Source of the DNA: Mesorhizobium muleiense
GTDB taxonomy: Bacteria; Pseudomonadota; Alphaproteobacteria; Rhizobiales; Rhizobiaceae
Direction: 5' to 3'
DNA: 64,000 bases
Assembly: GCF_900099905.1 (NCBI RefSeq)
Contig: NZ_FNEE01000008.1
Coordinates: 156,340-220,339 of the forward strand
Position numbers and translations under genes: made by a program. Under the pieces are notes generated by a model, which saw nothing but the letters and a program-made list of their open reading frames with translations, made no database searches and had not been told where the DNA came from. Positions 1-8,708 of this stretch are shown in pieces (the first letter of the stretch is position 1; every line of letters begins with the position of its first letter).

Positions 1-1
1 G

Positions 2-958
2 CTGACCCCGCCGAAATCGGTTCGGCTTTCGATCGTCGAGGATCGCATCGTTGCCGAGGGTGAGGCTCCCGACACCTGGATAGATCGGGCACGCGTAGCG
101 GCCCGACAGCTTGAGGCAGGCGGACCGGTATTCGACTTCTCCAAGGTTCGCGATGTGAGCCCCGAAGCACGCGCGGCGGAGCACTGGCAGACTTATGTGT
201 CGCGTCTTGAGGCCCAACCGGGAATCATCGTCGCCCAACAAAGGGCGAGTGGCGGACATTTCTACATTTCCGGCCTGAGAGATCCGCAGGCCGCCGACCC
301 GCAGGCTCTGCTGTCCGGAACGGAGGTTGATCCGGCTCGCGTTCATTCGCAGTGGCAATTCTATCAGAGCCTTGATCCGAAGTTCGTGGTGAAGCGGCTG
401 ATGGCGTCGCTGGTCCCGCCGGATTCAGTACGATTTTCGATCATCAAGGATCGCATCGTTGTCGTGGGCGAGGCTCCTGCCGCCTGGATAGATCGGGCGC
501 GGGTCGCCGCCCAACAACTGGCCGCGGACGGACTCTCTCTGGAAATTTCCGAGCTGCGCGAGGTGACCCCTCAGGAACTCACGCATTTGAGGGAGGCTAT
601 TCAAGCGGTCGACATTTTCTTCGATTCTGGCAAGGCTGTACCGGGACCAGAGCAACTGCCAGTTCTCGACCAATTGGCGAATCAATTGAAGGAATTGGCC
701 AAGGACGCCCGCAAGGCAGGCGTAACAGCACAGTTCATGTTGACCGGCCATTCGGACGCCGTGGGCCGTGAGACGGCCAACGCGTCGATCAGCGCCGCCC
801 GCGCCGAGACAGTTCGTGCGCTTCTCAAGAAGCGCGGCGTTGCTCCGGAATCGCTTTTGGTTCGCGGCGCGGGCACTTTTGAGCCGGCGGAGACTGAGAA
901 TAGCCGAACCGGGAGCTCCGCCAATCGCAGAGTTTCGGTTACGGTAAACTTCCACTAG
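2..958 (+). CDS. OmpA-family protein with duplicated BON-like segments (5' end outside window)
   Basis: The frame is open from base 2, so the gene begins upstream of the window; the GTG at 155 is only an internal codon. The C-terminal third is an OmpA-like peptidoglycan-binding domain: a DIFFDSGKA strand, TGHSDAVG, then SSANRRVSV near the end. Before it, a segment beginning LTPPKSVRLSI...WIDRARVAARQL (bases 2-155) recurs as LVPPDSVRFSI...WIDRARVAAQQL (about 404-580), joined by a W-Y-L / GLRDP linker. These resemble BON-like repeats. The family normally links the outer membrane to peptidoglycan in the periplasm. A small GTPase follows 11 bp after the stop and a cyclase after that, so the three are probably co-transcribed. 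The domain call is firm; the role of the repeats is inferred. Confidence 0.82.
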   Translation: MTPPKSVRLSIVEDRIVAEGEAPDTWIDRARVAARQLEAGGPVFDFSKVRDVSPEARAAEHWQTYVSRLEAQPGIIVAQQRASGGHFYISGLRDPQAADPQALLSGTEVDPARVHSQWQFYQSLDPKFVVKRLMASLVPPDSVRFSIIKDRIVVVGEAPAAWIDRARVAAQQLAADGLSLEISELREVTPQELTHLREAIQAVDIFFDSGKAVPGPEQLPVLDQLANQLKELAKDARKAGVTAQFMLTGHSDAVGRETANASISAARAETVRALLKKRGVAPESLLVRGAGTFEPAETENSRTGSSANRRVSVTVNFH

Positions 959-969
959 GGCCCAGGTTA

Positions 970-1461
970 TTGCAAAAAAAGATCTGCATGTTGGGCGGGT
1001 TCGCTGTCGGAAAGACGAGTCTGGTTCGCAGGTTTGTGCAAAGCATCTTTTCAGAAACCTACTTGACCACGGTGGGAGTGAAAATCGACAAGAAGAGTGT
1101 TGTACTGCCGGATAAAACCGTGGATCTGATTTTGTGGGATCTGGCCGGCGAAGACGATATCGGCTCATTCCGCGTCAGCTATGTGCGAGGTGCGAGCGGG
1201 CTCGTGCTTGTCGTCGATGGAACCCGCGCCGCTACTCTTGCCGTGGCGCTCACGCTGCGCGAGCGGGCCGAGGCCGAATTCGGCGCCATGCCGTTCGTAT
1301 TACTGTTCAACAAATCCGATCTGGCCGATCGGTGGGCAATACCGGATAGTGAGATTAACGAACTGAGGCAACTTGGATGGCAAATCTATCTAACAAGCGC
1401 GCTTTCAGGTGAACATGTTGATGATGCATTTCGTCAGCTTGCTTCGATGGTCACCAAATAG
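970..1461 (+). CDS. Rab/Ras-like small GTPase
   Basis: This 163-residue protein is essentially a bare G domain. The P-loop GGFAVGKT lies at residues 9-16, a switch-I Thr sits in TYLTTVG, G3 is WDLAGED (56-62), G4 is NKSD (114-117) and G5 is TSALSG near 141. The start is TTG at 970, the only one that keeps the whole P-loop. The catalytic Gln of Ras/Rab (AGQ) is replaced by Glu (AGE), so hydrolysis kinetics may differ from Rab proteins. No C-terminal Cys for lipidation is present, as expected in bacteria. The cyclase gene begins 3 bp after the stop, which suggests the GTPase acts on the cyclase or on the upstream OmpA-like protein. That partnership is inferred only from gene order. Confidence 0.88.
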   Translation: MQKKICMLGGFAVGKTSLVRRFVQSIFSETYLTTVGVKIDKKSVVLPDKTVDLILWDLAGEDDIGSFRVSYVRGASGLVLVVDGTRAATLAVALTLRERAEAEFGAMPFVLLFNKSDLADRWAIPDSEINELRQLGWQIYLTSALSGEHVDDAFRQLASMVTK

Positions 1462-1464
1462 ACC

Positions 1465-2535
1465 ATGCATGGATTGCCAAGAGAAGTCAAAAGCTGGATT
1501 TACGATTTCTTCTACAACGAGAACTCTGTCGCATATCTGAAAATTGACGCCCAGCTTTGCATCGCTGCGAAGGGCGGCAGTGTTGAACATTACGGCCTAT
1601 CATCACTTTGCATTGGCAAGCCCGTTGCCGAGCAGCTTGCGTTCATGGAAGGTTTGCTGCCTTGCCCGGAGCTTCCATATCATATGGCCATGGTCGAACT
1701 GCCCAGCGGGCGTGTCGCGGACCTTCATCTTTTTGCTGGCAATGCCTGCGTATGGCTGCTCTTTCTTGACGCCACTGCCGAACGCGACAACAGGCAGCGG
1801 CTTCAACAGAAGGCTTATGAAATGACTCTCCTGCAAGAGAGAGAGCGTCAACTCAACGAAAAATTACAATTGACGAACGAGGCGTTGAGGCAGAGCCAAG
1901 AGGGATTGTCGCGTGAATACCAGCGCGCCGAAAGCCTGCTCCTCAACATTCTTCCGGCGTCGATCGCGGAGCGGTTAAAAGCGGACGAACAAATTGCAGA
2001 CAACCACGCTGAGGTGAGTGTGCTTTTTGCCGACATCGTCGGCTTTACAGAAAGAGCGCGGAGCGTCGGAGCCGAGACGACGCTCGCTATGTTAAATTAC
2101 TTCTTCAAGGCGGCGGATCTGCTCTCGGAACGATACGGCTGCGAAAAGATCAAGACAATCGGCGATTGTGTGATGGTGGTCGCTGGCCTGCCCGCCGCGC
2201 GATCCGATCATGCAGAAGCCCTTGCGCACTATGCACTTGAACTGCGGAAGGCGGTTAAGCTCGAACGCTTCGCGGGACAACCGCTAAGACTCAGGATTGG
2301 AATTCACTCAGGGCCAATCGTCGCGGGCGTCATAGGCAAAAGGCGGTTTGCCTATGACCTTTGGGGCGAGACCGTTAATCTCGCCGCACGTATTCAAACG
2401 TCAGCGGAGCCCGACGAAATCCGTATTTCGGATGCAACTCGCAAACTGCTTGGACCAAATTTTGCTTGCGACCCACTCGCGGAAACGGAATTGCGTGGTA
2501 CAGGTCGTGTGCGAATGTGGCGGCTCCCGGCCTGA
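1465..2535 (+). CDS. Class III adenylate cyclase with N-terminal PAS-like domain
   Basis: The protein has 356 residues and makes cAMP from ATP. Residues about 20-110 look like a PAS sensor, residues 110-165 form a charged helix/coiled coil (ERERQLNEKLQ...), and residues 183-330 are the cyclase catalytic domain. Both metal-binding Asp residues are present (LFADIVGFT, D190; TIGDCVM, D234). The base-specifying pair is Lys230 (KIKTIGD) and Asp298 (YDLWGET), as in adenylate rather than guanylate cyclases. The transition-state Asn305 and Arg309 (VNLAAR) are kept. No transmembrane segment is seen, so the enzyme is probably cytoplasmic. It is the third gene of a tight cluster with the OmpA-like protein and the small GTPase. 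Confidence 0.9.
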   Translation: MHGLPREVKSWIYDFFYNENSVAYLKIDAQLCIAAKGGSVEHYGLSSLCIGKPVAEQLAFMEGLLPCPELPYHMAMVELPSGRVADLHLFAGNACVWLLFLDATAERDNRQRLQQKAYEMTLLQERERQLNEKLQLTNEALRQSQEGLSREYQRAESLLLNILPASIAERLKADEQIADNHAEVSVLFADIVGFTERARSVGAETTLAMLNYFFKAADLLSERYGCEKIKTIGDCVMVVAGLPAARSDHAEALAHYALELRKAVKLERFAGQPLRLRIGIHSGPIVAGVIGKRRFAYDLWGETVNLAARIQTSAEPDEIRISDATRKLLGPNFACDPLAETELRGTGRVRMWRLPA

Positions 2536-2544
2536 TTTGCCGGG

Positions 2545-3270
2545 CTACTTCACGTCCGATTTAATAAACTGCTGCAGTTCCGGGTCTTCGGCCTGCCGAA
2601 GAGTTCCACCGAAGGCCCCTCTTCCCAGATCTTTCCGTGATGCATGAAAATCGTTGTGGTCGCCACCCGGCGGGCAAAACCCATCTCGTGGGTGACGAGC
2701 AGCATGGTCATTCCGTTACGGGCGAGCGTTTCCAGCACGTTCAGCACCTCCTCGGTCAGTTCCGGATCGAGCGCCGACGTCACCTCGTCGAACAGCATCA
2801 CCTTGGGACGCATGGCGAGCGAGCGGGCGATCGCCACGCGCTGCTGCTGGCCGCCGGAAAGCTGGTCGGGATAGGCGTCGAACTTCTCCGACAGGCCAAC
2901 CATGCCGAGAACTTCCTCCGCAGTGGTTTGGCTTCAGCTTTCGACACCAATTTGACGATCCGCGGCGCCAGCATGATGTTTTCGCCCACCGTCAGGTGCG
3001 GAAAGAGATTGTAGCTTTGGAAGACGATGCCGACATCGGTGCGCAGCTTGCGCAACTCTTTCGGGTCTCGGCCAACGGCGTGGCCGGCAACTTCGATGCG
3101 GCCGGAATTGATCTTTCTAGTCCGTTGATGCAGCGCAGAAGCGTGCTTTTTCCGGAACCGGAGCAGCCGATCAACGCAAACACGTCACCCCGATTGACGA
3201 CAGCGAGACGCCCTTGAGGACTTCGACAGCTCCGAAGCTCTTGTGGACATTATAAATAAGCACTTCCGGC
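2545..3270 (-). pseudogene. Decayed polar amino-acid ABC transporter ATPase (GlnQ/HisP type)
   Basis: Reading leftward from the ATG at 3270, a full-length GlnQ-like ATPase can be traced across three frames. The pieces are PEVLIYNVHKSFGAVEVL, then Walker A LIGCSGSGKST, then the Q-loop stretch VGIVFQSYNLFPHLT, then signature [15 protein letters not shown], Walker [14 protein letters not shown] and H-loop VTHEMGFA. Apparent single-base indels fall near 3190, 3110, 2930 and 2590; the last moves the ending out of the DPELQQFI frame. With four breaks the gene cannot make an intact protein. It overlaps the end of a permease remnant, so the pair was once a transport operon. Confidence 0.85.
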
Positions 3271-3387
3271 ATGGAGCCTCCTTTCCAGCAGACGCGACAG
3301 CTGGGACAATGGATAGCAGACGACAAAGTAGAGAGCCGCGACTGCGAGAAAAACGCGGAACGGCTGGAACGTCGCGTTGTTGATGAG
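3250..3387 (-). pseudogene. C-terminal remnant of amino-acid ABC permease (HisM/GlnP type)
   Basis: The last 40 or so codons of a polar amino-acid permease are readable: LINNATFQPFRVFLAV, then AALYFVVCYPLSQLSRLLERRL, a typical end for this inner-membrane family. Everything upstream is missing: the sequence switches near 3390-3405 to an unrelated gene on the opposite strand. The remnant's stop lies inside the start of the ATPase pseudogene, which preserves the original operon overlap. Confidence 0.75.
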
Positions 3388-3405
3388 TTGCCCGAGGCGG
3401 CGAGC

Positions 3406-3674
3406 GGGCCTTACGAAGCCGGCTGGGCGCGGGAAGCGATCATCTTCGTGCGCGCGCTGAGGTCGCCGGTCGGACGCGCCCCGACAGCCTGGGTCGAAAT
3501 ATCGCCCGACGGCATGCACTGGGTGCGCGAAGGCACAAGCCTGGAAATACCAACCGCCAAGGACGGTGTTGCGGCTGCCCGTCTCGGCCATTTCGGCAAC
3601 TGCTGCGGCTCACCGCTCGTTTCGAAGAGGGTGCCGAAAGCACTGTTTTGGTTACGCTTCATCTCAAGGTGTGA
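3406..3674 (+). pseudogene. Truncated, frameshifted hypothetical protein fragment
   Basis: On the + strand this reads GPYEAGWAREAIIFVRAL, then VEISPDGMHWVREGTSLEIPTAKD and ARLGHFGN. After a one-base shift near 3600 it continues LLRLTARFEEGAESTVLVTLHLKV and stops at 3672-3674. The ending looks like that of a small conserved protein family I recall only loosely, without a known function. The N-terminus is replaced by antisense permease sequence, so the fragment is broken at both the 5' junction and the internal frameshift. An imperfect hairpin (GCCTGC...GCAGGC, 3675-3699) follows the stop. Confidence 0.5.
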
Positions 3675-3873
3675 GCCTGCTTCGTCTGAGGAGGCAGGCC
3701 TGTAGCCTATGCCTCTGTAGTGATCTCGCACCGGCCTCAAGGCGCGAGCAGCAAGACCCGCAATGGCTCACCTTTTTTGAATTCAAGGCGAGGAAGGTTG
3801 GTTAAACAGCTGACTTTTGCTGCTCGGCAAGACGCAGCAATTTTGCTAAGATCGGCTGTGGGAGGAGACGGGC

Positions 3874-4833
3874 ATGCAATCGATGCCGATAGCCCATCCT
3901 GGCGTAGCCAAGACGACGGCCGACGCATCGCTTCCACTCGCCTATTCCACCGCGACGCTCTGCTGGCTCCTGTCCGCCGGCGTCTACATCGCAGCCAAGT
4001 GGGTCGCCCCCGAGATGCCGCCTTGGGCGCTCTGCTTCTGGCGGCTGGTGCTCGCCTGCGCGATCCTGCTGCCTATCGTCCATCATCATCATGGGGCGAT
4101 GCTTGCACTGATCCAGTCCCGGGCGATCGAGGTGCTGGCCATCGGCGCCATCGGGCTGACCCTCTGTCAGGGCATGATCTACACGGGCCTCAATTACACC
4201 GACGCGACCACCGCCGGCATTATCATGGCGCTGTCGCCGATCATGACCATGGTGCTTGCCCGCTTCGTGCTCGGCGAGCCCCTCGGCGTCTGGAAGGCAC
4301 TTGGCGCGCTGCTCGCTCTGGTCGGGATGGTGGTGATCGTGGCGCGCGGCGACCTTGCCTCGCTGATGCGGCTCCAGTTCAATCCCGGCGAGTTGTGGAT
4401 CGTCGGCAGCGCGTTTTGCTGGGGCCTCTACACCGTGCTGCTGCGTCGCGCCAAATTCGCCATCGAACTGCTGCCGACGGTAGTCCTGCTGCTGGGGGCC
4501 GGCGCGCTGGCCGCACTGCCCCTCTATCTCTGGGAGCTGTTTTCCGGCGAGCGTTCGGCGCTGCATGCGAACGGCCTTCTGGCACTCGCCTATGTCGCTG
4601 GCCCGGGCGGCGCTCTGATGTATTACCTCTACAACCGCAGTGTCGAGACGCTTGGCGCCGGGCGCGCCAGCATGCTGCTCTATCTGCAGACTGTTTTTGT
4701 CGCCGTGCTCGCTTATCTTTTCCTAGGCGAAAGCTTGCACGACTACGACCTCGCCGGCGCCGCCTTTATCGTCGCCGGCCTGCTGCTCGCCACCGCGATC
4801 AAGCCGAGGCAGCGCACGGTGCATGTCGCGTAG
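3874..4833 (+). CDS. DMT/EamA-family transporter
   Basis: This 319-residue, very hydrophobic protein has about ten membrane segments arranged as two EamA repeats (about 25-155 and 165-310). The end of repeat one shows the usual pattern (DATTAGIIMALSPIMTMVLARFVLGEPL), and the end of repeat two repeats it (GAGRASMLLYLQTVFVAVLAYLFLGESL). The family exports amino acids and other small metabolites across the inner membrane; the substrate here cannot be read from the sequence. The ATG at 3874 is preceded by GGGAGGAGA at good spacing. The gene is transcribed alone, towards the DrrAB-type exporter genes. Confidence 0.88.
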   Translation: MQSMPIAHPGVAKTTADASLPLAYSTATLCWLLSAGVYIAAKWVAPEMPPWALCFWRLVLACAILLPIVHHHHGAMLALIQSRAIEVLAIGAIGLTLCQGMIYTGLNYTDATTAGIIMALSPIMTMVLARFVLGEPLGVWKALGALLALVGMVVIVARGDLASLMRLQFNPGELWIVGSAFCWGLYTVLLRRAKFAIELLPTVVLLLGAGALAALPLYLWELFSGERSALHANGLLALAYVAGPGGALMYYLYNRSVETLGAGRASMLLYLQTVFVAVLAYLFLGESLHDYDLAGAAFIVAGLLLATAIKPRQRTVHVA

Positions 4834-4856
4834 GGATACCTCTCCCGCTACGCCTC

Positions 4857-5663
4857 TCACCTTCTGAGATACAGCCATAGTGTCGTCGGCGCCAGGATCG
4901 CGGTCAGCGCCACCGGCGCGATCAGGGCGAAGACGACCTGACTGAGTGTCGCCCCGCCACCCATCAACCCGCGCAGCGCCGTCGTCATCAGCGACACCGG
5001 ATTGACTTCGACGAAGGCCCGCAGCCAGTCCGGCATGGTCCCGGGGTCGACCATGATGTTTGAGGCGAAGACGAGCGGGAACAGGAAGGTAAAGCCGAGC
5101 GTCATCACTGTGGTTGGCGTGCGGATCAGCAGGCCGAGCACGATGAATACCCAGCCCATGCCGAACCCGATGGCGATCAGCATGGCGAAGGCGGCAAGCA
5201 CGCCGAGGCTGCCCGCCTCCGGCCGGTAGCCGAGGATCAGCCCGATGATGAGAATGATCGAGGCGGCAATCAAATGGCGCAGGATGTCGCCCACCATCAG
5301 ACCGGCGAACGGAGAGAGCGACCAGATCGGCAGCGATCGGAAGCGGTCAAACAAGCCCTTGCCGAGGTCGGTCGACAATCCCATGCCCGAATAGACTGCG
5401 TTGAACACCACGGTCTGAACCAGGATGCCGGGCAGGAAGAACTGCAGGTATTCGCCAGGCGAACCGGCGAGCGCACCGCCGAAGACGAAGGTGAACAGCA
5501 GCGTGAACATGATCGGAGTCATCACCAGGTCGAAGAGTTGCTCCGGCACATGCTTGAATTTCAGCACCGCGCGCCATCCGAAGACCAGCGCGTTGGAAAG
5601 GGCTGATGGGGACCTCGGTCGGGCGACCCTTTGCAGCCGCTGCAGGGATGTCGTGTCGATCAT
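4857..5663 (-). CDS. ABC-2 type exporter permease (DrrB-like)
   Basis: This inner-membrane permease has 268 residues and six predicted hydrophobic segments. It shows the family marks: a cytoplasmic N-terminus ending VLKFKHVPEQLFDLVMTPIM, and the ABC-2 signature region around LIAASIILIIGLILGYRPEAG with NPVSLMTTALRGL near the end. It forms an exporter with the ATPase encoded immediately upstream; the two genes overlap by 4 bp (ATGA), which implies translational coupling. Relatives export daunorubicin-like drugs or lipids, but the substrate here is unknown. Confidence 0.88.
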   Translation of the reverse strand: MIDTTSLQRLQRVARPRSPSALSNALVFGWRAVLKFKHVPEQLFDLVMTPIMFTLLFTFVFGGALAGSPGEYLQFFLPGILVQTVVFNAVYSGMGLSTDLGKGLFDRFRSLPIWSLSPFAGLMVGDILRHLIAASIILIIGLILGYRPEAGSLGVLAAFAMLIAIGFGMGWVFIVLGLLIRTPTTVMTLGFTFLFPLVFASNIMVDPGTMPDWLRAFVEVNPVSLMTTALRGLMGGGATLSQVVFALIAPVALTAILAPTTLWLYLRR

Positions 5664-6667
5664 GGCTTGTCGTCCTTCCGGCTTTCACCCAGGCTCGGCT
5701 GGCCCGTCAGCGCGAAGAAGACCTCCTCAAGGCTGGGTTGGCCCATGGAGAAATCCGACAGTTCGATGCCGGCAGCGACCAGGTCGGCGAGCGCCTCGTT
5801 GGCGGCCTTCGCCGTGCCGGCAAGGACGGAGAGTTCGGCGCCCTCGGCACTGCGTTGGACAGGGTGCTCCAGCCGGCGTTCCAGGATCGACGCCGCCTGG
5901 TCCAGCCGCGCAACATCAGCGAGCGCGACATGGAGAAAACCGGAGCCGGTGGCCGCCTTCAATTCGCGGCTGGTGCCCTCGGCAATCTTCCTGCCGTGGT
6001 CGATGACGGCGATGCGTGCCGCGAGTTGATCGGCCTCTTCGAGATATTGCGTGGTGAGCAGGATGGTGACGCCGGCCTCGGCGAGGCCGCGGATCATGCC
6101 CCAGACATCCTTGCGGGCGTTCGGATCGAGGCCCGTGGTCGGCTCATCGAGGAACAGCACGCCCGGCGTGACGATCAGCGACGCGGCTATGTCGAGCCGC
6201 CTTCGCATGCCACCCGAATAGTCCCTCACCTGCTTCGTCGCCGCTTCGGACAAGCCGAAAGCCGCGAGCAGGTCGTCCGCACGGGCTTTCGCGGCACGAC
6301 CGCGAAAACCCCAGAGTCGGGCGAGCAGGACGAGGTTCTCCCGGCCCGTCAGGTCCTCGTCGAGCGAAGCGAACTGCCCGGTCATCGCGATTGCCGCACG
6401 GACCTCGTGCGGGGCCTGCACGAGATCGTGCCCCATCACGGTCGCGGAGCCGGCGTCGGGGCGCGACAGCGTCGCAAGCATCCGCATCAGCGTTGTCTTG
6501 CCGGCGCCGTTCGGACCCAGGATAGCGAAAATAATGCCGCGCGGCACATCGAGGTCGATACCATCGACGGCACGCAGCTTGCCGAAGGTTTTGACCAGGC
6601 CGCGGGCGGAAATGGCTGACTGGGCAAGGCCCGTGGCGGGCACACCCATAGGAGAAGTATCGTTCAT
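5660..6667 (-). CDS. ABC exporter ATPase (DrrA-like)
   Basis: A 335-residue ATPase that powers the downstream ABC-2 permease. Visible motifs are Walker A GPNGAGKTT, Q-loop MTGQFASLDEDLT, signature YSGGMRRRLDIAASL, Walker B GVLFLDEPTTGLDP and H-loop LLTTQYLEEAD. A C-terminal extension of about 100 residues ends in SLEEVFFALTG, as in DrrA/NodI-type proteins. The ATG at 6667 is preferred; an in-frame TTG at 6688 would add seven residues. The 4-bp overlap with the permease gene marks a two-gene operon. Confidence 0.88.
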   Translation of the reverse strand: MNDTSPMGVPATGLAQSAISARGLVKTFGKLRAVDGIDLDVPRGIIFAILGPNGAGKTTLMRMLATLSRPDAGSATVMGHDLVQAPHEVRAAIAMTGQFASLDEDLTGRENLVLLARLWGFRGRAAKARADDLLAAFGLSEAATKQVRDYSGGMRRRLDIAASLIVTPGVLFLDEPTTGLDPNARKDVWGMIRGLAEAGVTILLTTQYLEEADQLAARIAVIDHGRKIAEGTSRELKAATGSGFLHVALADVARLDQAASILERRLEHPVQRSAEGAELSVLAGTAKAANEALADLVAAGIELSDFSMGQPSLEEVFFALTGQPSLGESRKDDKP

Positions 6668-6848
6668 GCAGTCATCCGGCAGTCGCAAATGAAGGCCAAC
6701 CTCGGCGCAATCGCTGCGTCGTCAGTTCTCTGCAGGCTCATGAGCTTACCGTCTGGCTTATCCTCATGCCAGAGGCTCCGACCATCTGCCCGGCCGCCGA
6801 ACTGTAGCGCCGGTCAGATCATATGTCGGCTACGCCCTTGGGGTTTTC

Positions 6849-7358
6849 TCACTCGATCACGGCACAGGCCTGACGTTTTCCGGCATCGCCGGCAGGCTGG
6901 CTTTTGTAGTCGTCCTGCCCACCGTGGATCATCAATGCCTTGCCTCGTATCGCCGTTTCTCCACCATCCAGCTTGACCATGCTGTTGAAGACCTGAGCAC
7001 GCAAAACGCCGTCGGCGCCGACCCGCTGATTTGGCATATCGCCCGCGTGCGGGCCTTTTCCGGCGAGATATCCATGTTCGGCATTCGTCGGATTGAAGTG
7101 TCCACCGGCCGAGTCATGGCCGGTCTGATGATCGCACTTTCCAGTCTCATGAACATGGAACGCAACCAATTCGCCCGCCGGCAGTCCCGTCACCTGCAAC
7201 TCTATCAGCACACCCTGCGCCGTCTCGGTCAGCGTGGCCGTTCCGTTCTTCTCGCCGGCCATGTTGACGAATTCGGCTTTCGCGGTCGCTGCGTCCTGCG
7301 CCGCTGCAGGCATCGCGACCGCCAGCGCCAACCCTGCTGTTGCAACCAATTTTCTCAT
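6849..7358 (-). CDS. sodC: Periplasmic Cu,Zn superoxide dismutase
   Basis: The protein has 169 residues with a clear signal peptide (MRKLVATAGLALAVAMPAAAQ), so it acts in the periplasm, converting superoxide to peroxide and oxygen. Copper/zinc ligands are in FHVHETGKCD, AGGHFNP and ALMIHGGQDDY, and the disulfide cysteines are those of GKCD and QACAVIE. The ATG at 7358 follows GGAGG at proper spacing; the longer upstream reading frame lacks a signal peptide and is not needed. No operon partner is obvious; the next gene upstream in the same direction is a TauE/SafE permease 133 bp away. Confidence 0.93.
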   Translation of the reverse strand: MRKLVATAGLALAVAMPAAAQDAATAKAEFVNMAGEKNGTATLTETAQGVLIELQVTGLPAGELVAFHVHETGKCDHQTGHDSAGGHFNPTNAEHGYLAGKGPHAGDMPNQRVGADGVLRAQVFNSMVKLDGGETAIRGKALMIHGGQDDYKSQPAGDAGKRQACAVIE

Positions 7359-7491
7359 CGACTCGGCCTCCGGTTGTCCAAGGCATCCAAACAACAAAGG
7401 GGCCTCTTCGTTCCATTTGGGAATTGAGTTTTTGTCTCCGGCACGGCCGCCAGGGAAGCGACGCCGATACTTTTTTCGATGTGTCTTCAGC

Positions 7492-8268
7492 TTATACCAG
7501 TTCGAAGAGTTGCGCGGTTTGCCAGCCCGCCAGCAGTATGATGAGAGTACCAACGAGCCTGAGAAGCGTCTTTTCTGCGATCGACTTCACCATCAATCCG
7601 GCCATCGGCGCTGCGATCACCCCGCCAAGGACCAGGCCGGCAACGGCGATCAGATTTTCTGTCAGCTCTCCTGCCTCCGCCCAATGGCCCGTTAACAACG
7701 CAAATAGGAAGGTCAGAGACACCGACAACGTGGTAAGGAACTCGGTGGCATTTACCGTACCAATAACGTAGCGGGGCGTTCCGCCAAAACCGAGAAGGCC
7801 CGTCGTCACGATGGGTCCCCATCCGCCACCCCCTGCCGCATCGAGAAATCCACCACCAAGTCCAAGCGGAGGTACCACGGCTGCAGGGACCGGATTGCTT
7901 GGGATCCGCCGGAAGGAACGGAACAGGAGCCAGGCTCCGACGAGCGCAAGATATGTGGTCACATATGGCTTCATGACGGCCCCCTCAAACGAGGTGAGCA
8001 CAAAAGCGCCGAGAACGCCGCCGAGAACGCCAAATGGCATCAGCCGCCAGAAAAGCTTCCAGTCGATATTGCGGTGATAGAGGTGAGCCGAACCCGAAGC
8101 CGCCGTGGTAAACAGCTCAGCCGCGTGAACTGAAGCCGAAGCGTGTGCAGGAGACACGCCGAACCCCAGCAGTGTTGTCGAGCAAACCACGCCGTAAGCC
8201 ATGCCGAGAGCTCCGTCCACGGCCTGAGCTAAAAACCCTACGATCACAAAAAGAAGGAATTCTTGCAT
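7492..8268 (-). CDS. TauE/SafE family inner-membrane permease
   Basis: A 258-residue protein with about eight membrane helices and the two-fold TauE/SafE repeat: LAQAVDGALGMAYG in the first half and LGLGGGFLDAAGGGGWGP in the second. The family moves anions such as sulfite, sulfoacetate or other sulfonates; the substrate is not evident here. The ATG at 8268 has GGAGAG five bases upstream and is preferred over the TTG at 8283. Confidence 0.88.
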   Translation of the reverse strand: MQEFLLFVIVGFLAQAVDGALGMAYGVVCSTTLLGFGVSPAHASASVHAAELFTTAASGSAHLYHRNIDWKLFWRLMPFGVLGGVLGAFVLTSFEGAVMKPYVTTYLALVGAWLLFRSFRRIPSNPVPAAVVPPLGLGGGFLDAAGGGGWGPIVTTGLLGFGGTPRYVIGTVNATEFLTTLSVSLTFLFALLTGHWAEAGELTENLIAVAGLVLGGVIAAPMAGLMVKSIAEKTLLRLVGTLIILLAGWQTAQLFELV

Positions 8269-8708
8269 TTGGCTCTCCGACAAAGCGCAGTGGTACTCGA
8301 TAAAAGAGGAACCCGCCGCCTACAACGCATGCAATCTTCATGCTTCCACAACTCACCAAACGCCTGGCATCGATAATGGGGCGACGAACGGGAAACTGTC
8401 CACCCGATCAACGCTTTTCTCCGCACCCGATCGAATGGACTGCGCCCCACCTCCTCTGGAGGTTTCACGGGTCGGCCGCAGACTTGCAGCTCCACCCATG
8501 AGGCCGGTTGGCGCATGACAGAAAGCCAACCCGCTTGCCTCGGCCAGCCTCGATTATTGGGTCGACCTGCAAAGCTTCATCGATGACGTGATGCCTTTGC
8601 TGGAGGTTCGCAAATGTTCGACGCCGGGGGTAAGCGCACCCTTTGCGAGCAATACGGGCCTTCCACGTTCTTTAGGTCTGGAATCGAACTGGTGGCGCGT
8701 GGCGATGC
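8269..8708. other. Intergenic region, no supported gene
   Basis: This 440-bp stretch holds the TauE/SafE promoter region and an inverted repeat GGTTGGC...GCCAACC (8506-8531). A short + strand reading around 8548-8610 (DYWVDLQSFIDDVMPLLE) is protein-like and might be the tail of a lost gene, perhaps a flavin-dependent monooxygenase, but it is too short to support. Confidence 0.4.

Noticed and set aside
3737..3937. 66-codon minus-strand frame upstream of the DMT transporter
   Set aside because: Parts look protein-like (LEFKKGEPLRVLLLAP) but it overlaps the transporter start and its ribosome-binding site; no family could be named.
8548..8610. Short protein-like reading DYWVDLQSFIDDVMPLLE
   Set aside because: Too short and without start, stop context or a clear family; it may be the tail of a lost monooxygenase gene but cannot be supported.
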